Positions 14,163 to 20,672 of a DNA stretch of 20,787 bases are shown here, piece by piece. The stretch comes from JAUPTX01 sp964652835 (GTDB lineage: Bacteria > Patescibacteriota > Minisyncoccia > Phycocordibacterales > CSBR16-119). The position numbers and the translations under genes are program-made. How positions within the stretch are numbered: position 1 is the first letter of the stretch; each line of letters opens with the position of its first letter. The stretch is from NCBI GenBank assembly GCA_964652835.1, contig CAZZCB010000008.1, positions 1 through 20,787 on the forward strand, given 5' to 3'. A model generated the notes under the pieces. That model was not told the DNA's origin and made no database searches. It saw nothing but the letters and a program-made list of their open reading frames with translations.

Positions 14163-15176
14163 TTAACGTTTAGTTATGATCGAACGTTTGTATGTGTCTA
14201 AGTGCTCAAGAGCGATACCTGTTCCTTTAACCACACAAAAAAGTGGGTCTTCGGCAAGACGTGCTTTGACGCCCGTTCGTCGGTATACCAATTCTGGTAG
14301 ATTTCTAAGCATCGAAGATCCACCTGTCATTATTACACCTTGGTCGATTATATCACTTGCAAGTTCGGGTGGAGTTTCTTGAAGAACATCTTTTATCGCT
14401 TTGATAATAAGTTTTAGTTCTTTATCTATCGCAGTTACAATTTCGTTTGTTGTGATGCGAGCCGTCCTGGGAAGACCTTGGACAAAGTCACGACCTTTTA
14501 TTGTCGCGACCAAAGGCTCTTCCATGAGTATCGCTGAGCCGATTTTGATTTTTACCTGCTCTGCTGTTCGGTCACCGATAGCTAGGTTAAAAGTTTTTTT
14601 AATATAATCCGCAATAGCGTGATCGATTTTATTTCCTGCACATTTTACAGAGTTCGCCGCAACTATTCCTCCAAGAGAAATCACCGCTACGTCTGTCGTA
14701 CCACCTCCAATATCCACAACCATGTGACCTTTTGATTCATGTATTGGAATACCCGCACCAATAGCAGCCAAGATCGGCTCTTTCACCACGTAAGCATTTT
14801 TCGCTCCGGCTTTTATCGCAGCTTCAACCACAGCCCGACGCTCTGTCGAAGTCACTCCGGCTGGAACAGAAATCATAACTTCTGGTTTTATTAAATTAAA
14901 ATTCCCCAAAGCTTTGTTCATAAAATACCGAAGCATCGCTTCTGTAACCCTGTAGTCGGCGATAACTCCGTCTTTCATCGGACGGTAAGCGATAATGTTT
15001 TCTGGAGTACGTCCGATCATTTGTTTTGCTTCAAGTCCGATAGCGAGTATTCTGTTGTCTTGTTCAGAAACAGCTACAACAGCTGGCTCGTTTAAGACAA
15101 TTCCTTTTCCGGGCACAAAAACAAGCGTGTTTGCAGTCCCGAGGTCTATTCCTAATTTCTTGCTGAAAAATCCCAT
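14163..15176 (-). CDS. mreB: Rod-shape actin homologue MreB
   Basis: Forms membrane-bound filaments that organise the elongation machinery. The 337-aa protein has the phosphate-1 motif LGIDLGTANTLVFV (about 8-21), the phosphate-2 motif MVVDIGGGTTDVAVISLGG (about 152-170), the adenosine motif IIDQGVIMTGGSSMLRNL (about 277-294) and the conserved SVPAGVTSTERRAV. Length is standard (E. coli 347). No mreC or mreD follows; a clamp-loader-like gene does. An extended -10 box lies 10 bases before the ATG, and a divergent promoter faces the serine hydrolase. Confidence 0.98.
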   Translation of the reverse strand: MGFFSKKLGIDLGTANTLVFVPGKGIVLNEPAVVAVSEQDNRILAIGLEAKQMIGRTPENIIAYRPMKDGVIADYRVTEAMLRYFMNKALGNFNLIKPEVMISVPAGVTSTERRAVVEAAIKAGAKNAYVVKEPILAAIGAGIPIHESKGHMVVDIGGGTTDVAVISLGGIVAANSVKCAGNKIDHAIADYIKKTFNLAIGDRTAEQVKIKIGSAILMEEPLVATIKGRDFVQGLPRTARITTNEIVTAIDKELKLIIKAIKDVLQETPPELASDIIDQGVIMTGGSSMLRNLPELVYRRTGVKARLAEDPLFCVVKGTGIALEHLDTYKRSIITKR

Positions 15177-15186
15177 AAGTAGAGGG

Positions 15187-15195
15187 ATTATAGCA
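15187..15195 (-). promoter_or_regulatory. Extended -10 promoter for mreB
   Basis: TGCTATAAT on the minus strand, ending 10 bases before the ATG; CTTTAT-type bases occupy the -35 position. The message would have a leader of about three bases. Confidence 0.65.
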
Positions 15196-15259
15196 TTTTA
15201 AAACCTATTATAAAGATATTGACAGAATGAATAAAATACAGATTATTAAATTACTAATA

Positions 15260-15268
15260 TGGTAAAAT
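15260..15268 (+). promoter_or_regulatory. Extended -10 promoter for serine hydrolase
   Basis: TGGTAAAAT, 6 bases before the ATG at 15275, so the start site coincides with the ATG. A TTGACA at 15219-15224 is too far upstream to be its -35 (38 bases), but could pair with a weak box near 15242-15249 as a second promoter. Confidence 0.6.
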
Positions 15269-15274
15269 CTATAA

Positions 15275-16246
15275 ATGTTTACCGAAGATAAGGATTTAAG
15301 CAAAAAACTATTAAAAATTCTAGACGAAAACGGATTTGCTAAAAAAGAAATCGGCATCGCTATTATTGATTTAACAAAAAATGAGACAAAAATATTTGGT
15401 TACAATTTTAATCATTTTATTTACCCCGCTTCGATTTATAAAATATTCATTGGGGCTGAAGTTTTAAGAATGATAGAAATTGGAAATTTTTCTATGGGTC
15501 AAATAATAAAAATAAAATCGCCAAACGATGTAGATAAAGACGCTCGTCTTTTTCCTGGTGACACACGAAAACTTTTAAATAGTGGTGATGAAGTTTCTAT
15601 TGATTATTTATTAAACCTAATGCTTACAAGAAGCGACAATACTTCATCTAATGTTTTAATTGATTTAGTGGGACGAGAAAATATCACAGAAAATATTATT
15701 CATAAATACAACTGGCACGGAAGTGAAGTCACAAGAAAATTTTTAGATAGAACAAAAGAGAGTAAAACCTATAGATTTTCAGAATCAACAAAGACTTGCG
15801 CTCGCCACGTTGCAGAATTTTTCTATCTTGTAGAAAAAGAAAAACTTATCTCACCTTTTGTTTCTAAAAAATTAAAAGAATATATGCTTCTTTGGAATAA
15901 AGATGGACGAACAGGATTATCAATTTCTGATTATCTTTCTTATTACCGTAAAGGTGGATATCTTGAAAATAATTTTTATTTACCTTTATCTACGGAGTAT
16001 TATAAAAAATCAGGTTTTGCATTAGATTACGCTGTTGCTGGAATTTTTAGATTATTAAAAAATATCTTTACTAAAGGTTGGGCTTTTATCAGATGGGTGA
16101 ACGACGCAGGGGTAGTGAAAGGAAAAAATTCACACTACGTGATATCGGTTTTTAGTGTAAGTAAACAATTAAACCCATATAAGCAATTCCCGATGGAAAA
16201 ACTCGCTAAACTAATTTTTGATTTTATGGAGAATAACGCTGTTTAA
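15275..16246 (+). CDS. Penicillin-binding/beta-lactamase-like serine hydrolase
   Basis: A 323-aa protein of the class A beta-lactamase/DD-peptidase fold. Active-site motifs are in order: SxxK as PASIYK (S53, K56), SDN as TRSDNTSSN (S120-N122), and KGG as YYRKGGYLEN (K226-G228). The ExxLN omega-loop glutamate of true class A beta-lactamases is not visible between SDN and KGG, which favours a peptidase, esterase or penicillin-binding role over antibiotic hydrolysis. There is no signal peptide and no membrane helix at the start, unusual for an enzyme whose substrates are usually outside the cell. GC is about 15% in 15361-15420, far below the core genes. It is the first plus-strand gene, divergent from mreB. 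Confidence 0.85.
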   Translation: MFTEDKDLSKKLLKILDENGFAKKEIGIAIIDLTKNETKIFGYNFNHFIYPASIYKIFIGAEVLRMIEIGNFSMGQIIKIKSPNDVDKDARLFPGDTRKLLNSGDEVSIDYLLNLMLTRSDNTSSNVLIDLVGRENITENIIHKYNWHGSEVTRKFLDRTKESKTYRFSESTKTCARHVAEFFYLVEKEKLISPFVSKKLKEYMLLWNKDGRTGLSISDYLSYYRKGGYLENNFYLPLSTEYYKKSGFALDYAVAGIFRLLKNIFTKGWAFIRWVNDAGVVKGKNSHYVISVFSVSKQLNPYKQFPMEKLAKLIFDFMENNAV

Positions 16247-16286
16247 AAACAAAATTTTATGTTACCTTAAAAGAAAACCCCTGAAC

Positions 16287-16805
16287 ATGACGAACACTGG
16301 TCCTTTTTACAAGAACGGAACAAACCTTATCATAGTTAACGCAGAAGAGAAGATCTACGTTCAACGCGCGAACTACCATGAAAAAAAGCTGATGCTGCCC
16401 GGTGGCGGTATCGAACGCTTTGAGAACGCAAGAGTTGCCGCGGCTCGAGAGACGCGCGAAGAAAGTGGATTCCTGGTTGACGACAACTTTTTCGAACTCT
16501 GCGCACTATTTCACCAGCGTCCTTATGGTGTCGTGTTCCTCTACATCACAGAGAAATACGAGGGTGAAATGCTGACTGAGCCCGATGAGGAGATCTCGGA
16601 AAGAACCTTCATGTCTCTTGAAGAAATTCTTGAGAAAAAAGATGAATTCTTTCTCGGATACATCAGGATGATAGTTCACTACTTCGACTGGAAATACATC
16701 CAGGGAAAGAAGGGCGTGATCGAAGGAGCTCTTTCGAGCAAGGTTTTGGTCCCAAGCAGCCTAATAAGGCACACGCACGACGAAGAACAGGCCTACTACA
16801 TTTAG
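16287..16805 (+). CDS. NUDIX hydrolase
   Basis: Hydrolyses a nucleoside diphosphate linked to another group; the substrate cannot be told. The 172-aa protein has a complete Nudix box starting GGIERFENARVAAARETREE (about 40-60), fitting G-x5-E-x7-RE-U-x-EE-x-G with all the metal-binding glutamates. The preceding LMLPGGG is the usual lead-in. The ATG at 16287 gives the standard N-terminus; an upstream reading to 16218 would overlap the serine hydrolase. GC is about 53% in 16381-16440, while both flanking genes are about 15%, so this gene has a different recent origin. It ends in its own hairpin, whose 3' part overlaps the stop codon region. A capsule- or cell-wall-precursor role is possible from the neighbours but unproven. 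Confidence 0.93.
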   Translation: MTNTGPFYKNGTNLIIVNAEEKIYVQRANYHEKKLMLPGGGIERFENARVAAARETREESGFLVDDNFFELCALFHQRPYGVVFLYITEKYEGEMLTEPDEEISERTFMSLEEILEKKDEFFLGYIRMIVHYFDWKYIQGKKGVIEGALSSKVLVPSSLIRHTHDEEQAYYI

Positions 16806-16815
16806 TGGGCCTGTT
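16786..16815 (+). terminator. Terminator overlapping the NUDIX stop codon
   Basis: AACAGGCCTACT pairs with AGTGGGCCTGTT (12 bp, one wobble) around an ACATTT loop. The stop codon lies in the 3' arm. There is no clean T tract; GTTGTATAATTT follows, which also contains the next -10 box. Confidence 0.65.
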
Positions 16816-16819
16816 GTTG

Positions 16820-16825
16820 TATAAT
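16820..16825 (+). promoter_or_regulatory. -10 box fused to upstream terminator
   Basis: TATAAT 8 bases before the ATG at 16834 and 4 bases after the hairpin. The bases TGTTGTATAAT are the same as at the other terminator-fused promoter (10597-10607, minus strand). Confidence 0.6.
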
Positions 16826-16833
16826 TTAAAATT

Positions 16834-17523
16834 ATGAAAATAGATGTTGTAATTTTAGCCGCAGGTAAAGGCAATAGATTAAAACCCATAACTGACAAGA
16901 CTCCAAAATCTCTAATTAAAATTGGAGGTGACTCAATATTAAAGAAAACACTAGATGGTTTAGACCCAGACAAGGTGGGCAATGTTTTTGTTGTAACCAA
17001 ACATCTAGAAGAGAAAATAGAAAATTTTATAGAAAAAAATAGAAAAAAATATTTATTTAATATAATAAAAATATCTCAAGGGAAAATAAAAGGAACATAT
17101 GGAGCAATAGCTTCAGTTAAGAAACTATTATCTGGCTGGTTTATCGTAATCAATGGGGATGATATTCATTCTGCTAAAGATTTAAGAAAGTTTTTCAAAG
17201 AAAAAAATCAAATTGGAGTATCTAAAAAAGAAAGTAAATATTTTGAAGTTATTTTTGATAAAAATAAAAACTTTAAAAAATTTAAAAGAGATAGTCAGAA
17301 TAAAAAGAGGTTTATTGCGACTGGTTGCTACACCTTAAATAAAGAATTTTTTAATCTTAGACCCGAGAAAACTTCAGAGGGAGAATTTGGAATACCTCAA
17401 ACAATAGAATCTAATATTTCTAAAATTAAACCCAAAGTTGTAATAGAGAAAAATTGGGATCAATTAAACACGCACCAGGACTTAGATTATTTAAAAGAAA
17501 AATATTTAATAACCAATACCTAA
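16834..17523 (+). CDS. Sugar-phosphate nucleotidyltransferase
   Basis: A 229-aa protein of the GlmU/RmlA-like NTP-transferase fold. The nucleotide-binding signature is at the N-terminus (LAAGKGNRLKPITDKTPKSL, about 8-27, ending at the lysine of the PKSL motif), and the metal-binding aspartates are in FIVINGDDIHS (about 103-113). It would activate a sugar phosphate to an NDP-sugar for a surface polysaccharide or similar. It is a stand-alone catalytic domain, without the left-handed beta-helix of GlmU. GC is about 15% in 17041-17100. It runs convergently into the M23 gene and overlaps it by 18 bases. Confidence 0.9.
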   Translation: MKIDVVILAAGKGNRLKPITDKTPKSLIKIGGDSILKKTLDGLDPDKVGNVFVVTKHLEEKIENFIEKNRKKYLFNIIKISQGKIKGTYGAIASVKKLLSGWFIVINGDDIHSAKDLRKFFKEKNQIGVSKKESKYFEVIFDKNKNFKKFKRDSQNKKRFIATGCYTLNKEFFNLRPEKTSEGEFGIPQTIESNISKIKPKVVIEKNWDQLNTHQDLDYLKEKYLITNT

Positions 17524-18240
17524 TTTTTTAAATTCTACATTTTTTTCTTTCCGGAAGTTTTCAAATTCTTCTTTTGTTAAAATCTTTGCCGACTCATTTT
17601 CTTGACACGGCAAGCGTAAAACTCTGGCCGGATCTAGCACGATGATGTTCCCTTTTTCATCTCGAAGCTCAATCTGCAGATGAAGATGAACGTGTGCACC
17701 TTCTGAATTCCCTGTGCTTCCCATCCTGCCGATTACGGCTTCGTTTTTTATTTCTACATTTGGATAGTGGTTAAAAGAGACTTGCCGTAACATTTTTTGA
17801 TACGAAGAAAATTTTACATTTACACTTTTTAAATGCATGTAGATTGAATAAAGTTTAAAACCGTCTTCAGTCAAAACTTCAGGATGAGAAAGAAAAACAT
17901 AGTTACCGTTCACAAGACCAAAACCAGAATATTCCAAAGTCCCATCTAAAATAGGTTTAACTTCGGTTTTTGCTTTATCTGTTATGTCTATTCCTAGGTG
18001 AAAATATTTTGGTTCGAGTTTAACTGGATGAAAACGAAAACCAAAATTTCCGAAATATGGATTTATCTTTTTATCAGAATTTTCTACAGGTAAAGAAAAA
18101 TTAAAATGCGTTCTCAAAGTATCATAGAACGCCTCCCAAAATTCATTATATTCTTCGTTTGGAACTAAGTGTTTGTCTTTTCCAGAGTCCGTTCCAGGAC
18201 GATTTTTTGCCATCTCTTTTACGCTTGGTAAATATTTCAT
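17506..18240 (-). CDS. M23-family metallopeptidase (LytM fold)
   Basis: A 244-aa zinc endopeptidase of the lysostaphin/LytM type, which cuts peptide cross-bridges in peptidoglycan. Zinc ligands: HxxxD as HLGID (H81, D85) after the typical FGFRFHPV lead-in, and HxH as HLHLQI (H185, H187) preceded by MGSTGNSEGAHV. There is also the conserved MHLKS (about 135-139). No signal peptide or membrane segment is visible at the start, so export would need another route, or the gene has a non-wall role. The start at 18240 follows an extended -10 box by 7 bases and predicts a leaderless message. It converges with the nucleotidyltransferase, and the two coding ends overlap. Confidence 0.9.
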   Translation of the reverse strand: MKYLPSVKEMAKNRPGTDSGKDKHLVPNEEYNEFWEAFYDTLRTHFNFSLPVENSDKKINPYFGNFGFRFHPVKLEPKYFHLGIDITDKAKTEVKPILDGTLEYSGFGLVNGNYVFLSHPEVLTEDGFKLYSIYMHLKSVNVKFSSYQKMLRQVSFNHYPNVEIKNEAVIGRMGSTGNSEGAHVHLHLQIELRDEKGNIIVLDPARVLRLPCQENESAKILTKEEFENFRKEKNVEFKKLGIGY

Positions 18241-18247
18241 CAGCTAA

Positions 18248-18256
18248 ATTTTAACA
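18248..18256 (-). promoter_or_regulatory. Extended -10 promoter for the M23 gene
   Basis: TGTTAAAAT on the minus strand, 7 bases before the ATG. A TTGACA (18267-18262) is only 8 bases upstream of the -10, too close to be the -35. Confidence 0.6.
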
Positions 18257-18289
18257 TATCTGTCAATCTATTTAAAACGACGCCTTTAA

Positions 18290-18298
18290 TGTTAAGAT
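18290..18298 (+). promoter_or_regulatory. Possible extended -10 for a leader ORF or the PriA-like gene
   Basis: TGTTAAGAT on the plus strand, divergent from the M23 promoter, with TTTAAA at 18271-18276 (16-base spacer). It lies 6 bases before a small ATG ORF and about 120 bases before the PriA-like gene. Confidence 0.45.
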
Positions 18299-18304
18299 AA
18301 ATGT

Positions 18305-18361
18305 ATGAATCCGGTAGTAGAAAATGACATCAAAGCGTTTTCTAGAGCCGTATTAATTTAA
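18305..18361 (+). CDS. Possible 18-aa leader peptide
   Basis: ATG to TAA coding MNPVVENDIKAFSRAVLI. It sits 6 bases after an extended -10 box, the same spacing as the leaderless genes here, and its 5' part forms one arm of a long inverted repeat with the start of the PriA-like gene. It could be a leader peptide, the stub of a lost gene, or chance. Confidence 0.25.
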   Translation: MNPVVENDIKAFSRAVLI

Positions 18362-18439
18362 TAATAGGTCGAAGTTATATAAATAATCTAAAGAAAATGT
18401 CCGCTTTTTAAAAGCCATGTCATTTTTCACTATCCGGAT
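18309..18439. repeat. Long imperfect inverted repeat flanking the PriA-like leader
   Basis: Arm 18309-18330 and arm 18417-18439 are complementary over about 22 bases with one gap and two mismatches (core AAAATGACAT / ATGTCATTTT). Further pairing occurs inside (AAAGCG at 18332-18337 with CGCTTT at 18402-18407). The ATG at 18417 lies within the right arm. Confidence 0.6.
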
Positions 18440-20345
18440 GAAACTCGTCACAATTATCCCATTTTTAAAGACTCTGCAGACGGAAACACTTAGTTATTTT
18501 TCTGGGAAAGATGTGGCTTTGGGAGACATAGTCACGGCGCCAGTCAGAAACAAAGACGTCGACGGGATAGTTATAGACGCCCAAGATGTCAGTATGCAAA
18601 AAGGAGACATAAAAGACGCCGACTTTAACTTAAAGAAAATAAAAGACGTAAAAGGTTCATCTATTTTTCTAAAATCTTTTTTAGACACTGTCGAATACAT
18701 AAAAGATTATTTTGTCGCCAGCACTGGGCAGATCTTAAACACACTTGTGCCAGCGGTACTCTTTTCAAACTACGACAAAATCATAAAAGAAAAAATACAG
18801 GATCATAAACGTGGCGACCTGGCCAGAGAAAAATACGCATTCCAAGCTCCGACAGAAGACCGTTTGGTGATTTACAAAACATATATCCGAGAATCTTTCG
18901 CAAAAAAAGAATCTGTTTATATTTGTTTCCCCACTATCAGCGAAGCGAAGTATTTTTACGAATGCCTAACAAAAGGAATCGAAGATTATTCTTTTTTCTT
19001 ACACGCAACGCTCGGTAAAAAGGAATTTGTAAAAAAATATAACCAAATAGTCGCAAGCGCTCACCCTATCGTTATCTTTTCAACGCCGAGCTTTTTCTTC
19101 TTGCCGAGGAACGATTTTGGAACTCTTATAATAGAACGCGAAAGCTCTGGGTCTTATATTTCAGCCCAGAAACCTTATTTAGATGGACGAGTTTTCGCAG
19201 AAGCTCTTTCTTATAAACAAAACGTAAAAATAATTTTTGCCGACTCTATACTTCGCACAGAAACTATTTGGCGTGTTAAAAACGCAGAGCTGGCGGAGTT
19301 TCGCCCGCTAAACTTCAGACTTCCAGAAAAAGAGGAAGAGGAAGTTATCGATATGAGAGAACAGAAAAATAAAGATTTTATGGTTATCTCTAAAAAAGTT
19401 TTCCTGAAAATAAGAGAAACGGTCCAAAATGGCTCACATATGTTTTTGTTTACTTTGCGAAAAGGTTACGCCACGACGACGGTTTGCAACGACTGCGGGA
19501 CAGTGGCCACAGAAGACGGTGAACCCTTAATACTTTTTGAAGACAGAGACCGAGGCGTCCGGTATTTTAAAACAATTAAAAGCAAGAAAATTTTAAGCGC
19601 AGAAAGAACTTGCGAAAACTGCAAAAGCTGGAACCTGGTACCGCTCGGTATCGGAACAGAAAAAGTTTATGAAGAAGTTTTAAGGCTGGTCAAAAAAGAA
19701 AATGTTTTCTTGCTCGATAAAACATCCGCCAAAACAGAAAAAAACGCAGAGAAAATCATAAAAGATTTCGAAGCGACCCCGGGCTCGATACTTGTCGGCA
19801 CAGAAATGGCTTTGTTTTATTTAACCAAAGAAATAGAAAATGTTGCCGTCATATCTTTCGATAGTTTGTTCAACATACCGCACTACAACGTTTATGAAAA
19901 AATAATAGACTTAGTGGTTCTCTTGAATTCTTTTACAAAGAAAAGTCTTTTAGTTCAAACACGCCAACCAGATGAAAAGATTTTAAAACATATTCAGAAT
20001 AGAAACTTGATCCAGTTTTATAAAGACGATGTAGAAAGTAGAAAAAAATATAAATATCCACCTTTTTATACTGTTATAAAAGTAACTTACGAAAGCAGCT
20101 TAAAAGAAAAAGATGAAGTCGTGAGTTATCTAAAAGAAACTTACGCTGACTATTCCCCGCTGATAAACCAAATTAAAACTGGTCCAAATAAAATAAAAGT
20201 GATGATGATTATAAAAATAGAACGTGAAAAATGGTCAAACAGCGCGCTTCTGATAGAGGCAGTTCAGGACAAAAAACTTTTAGAGAATCTAAGGACTCTG
20301 CCCACCTATTGGTCTATCCAAATAAATCCCGGCCAGCTTTTGTAA
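18417..20345 (+). CDS. PriA-like primosomal protein, helicase motifs degenerate
   Basis: A 642-aa protein that follows the layout of PriA (replication restart): an N-terminal DNA-binding-like part (about 8-60, KLVTIIPFLKTLQTETLSYF...GIVID), a helicase-like core, and a C-terminal domain with YPPFY (about 548). In this protein the Walker A GxTGSGKT is absent, where FAKKESVYICFP (161-172) stands. The DEEH box reads IERESSGSY (239-247). The normally eight-cysteine zinc region has four (C357, C360, C399, C402). The VGTEMALFYL segment (460-469) still aligns to the IGTQMIAKG motif. It therefore looks ATPase-dead but structurally kept. The second ATG at 18438 (MKLVT) matches the PriA N-terminus better, since the first eight residues fall in the inverted repeat. 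Confidence 0.75.
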   Translation: MSFFTIRMKLVTIIPFLKTLQTETLSYFSGKDVALGDIVTAPVRNKDVDGIVIDAQDVSMQKGDIKDADFNLKKIKDVKGSSIFLKSFLDTVEYIKDYFVASTGQILNTLVPAVLFSNYDKIIKEKIQDHKRGDLAREKYAFQAPTEDRLVIYKTYIRESFAKKESVYICFPTISEAKYFYECLTKGIEDYSFFLHATLGKKEFVKKYNQIVASAHPIVIFSTPSFFFLPRNDFGTLIIERESSGSYISAQKPYLDGRVFAEALSYKQNVKIIFADSILRTETIWRVKNAELAEFRPLNFRLPEKEEEEVIDMREQKNKDFMVISKKVFLKIRETVQNGSHMFLFTLRKGYATTTVCNDCGTVATEDGEPLILFEDRDRGVRYFKTIKSKKILSAERTCENCKSWNLVPLGIGTEKVYEEVLRLVKKENVFLLDKTSAKTEKNAEKIIKDFEATPGSILVGTEMALFYLTKEIENVAVISFDSLFNIPHYNVYEKIIDLVVLLNSFTKKSLLVQTRQPDEKILKHIQNRNLIQFYKDDVESRKKYKYPPFYTVIKVTYESSLKEKDEVVSYLKETYADYSPLINQIKTGPNKIKVMMIIKIEREKWSNSALLIEAVQDKKLLENLRTLPTYWSIQINPGQLL

Positions 20346-20387
20346 ATAAGCTTGTTTTACCAACGTATTTTTTACCCAGGGAAAGTC

Positions 20388-20416
20388 TTGCATTCCATAA
20401 AATACTATGTTAATCT
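20388..20416 (+). promoter_or_regulatory. Promoter for rpsU
   Basis: TTGCAT at 20388-20393, a 17-base spacer, and TAATCT at 20411-20416 preceded by TGT (extended). The start site lies about three bases before the ATG at 20427. Confidence 0.65.
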
Positions 20417-20426
20417 AGTCCCACAT

Positions 20427-20660
20427 ATGGCAAAAGCTTTAATACAAGTAGAAAAAAAGAGTGGAGAAAACAGCGCAAGTTTAATGCGACGTTTTTCTCG
20501 TAAGGCAAAAGATTCAGGTTTGATTAGAAAAGTAAGATCACTTAGATACGCAGAAAGAAAGCTATCTGACTTCGTTCTAAAGAAAAATGCTCTAAAAAGA
20601 ATTGCGAACGCAGCCACAAGAGAGCATCTTCAAAAAATGGGTAAAATCAAAGAACGATAA
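20427..20660 (+). CDS. rpsU: Ribosomal protein bS21
   Basis: A 77-aa small-subunit protein located near the anti-Shine-Dalgarno end of 16S rRNA. The family motif GENSASLMRRFSRKAKDSGLIRKV (about 13-36) is clear, followed by a long basic helix. The ATG at 20427 gives the standard N-terminus MAKALIQVEKK. An upstream reading to 20352 has no support. Since bS21 helps choose starts in Bacteroidetes that ignore Shine-Dalgarno, its presence here alongside leaderless-looking genes is worth noting. It is followed by ybeY, with a strong hairpin inside the start of that gene. Confidence 0.87.
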   Translation: MAKALIQVEKKSGENSASLMRRFSRKAKDSGLIRKVRSLRYAERKLSDFVLKKNALKRIANAATREHLQKMGKIKER

Positions 20661-20672
20661 AATTTCAAATAA

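Noticed and set aside
15275..16246. Antibiotic-resistance class A beta-lactamase
   Set aside because: SxxK, SDN and KGG are present, but no ExxLN omega-loop glutamate and no signal peptide are visible, so a resistance call is not supported.
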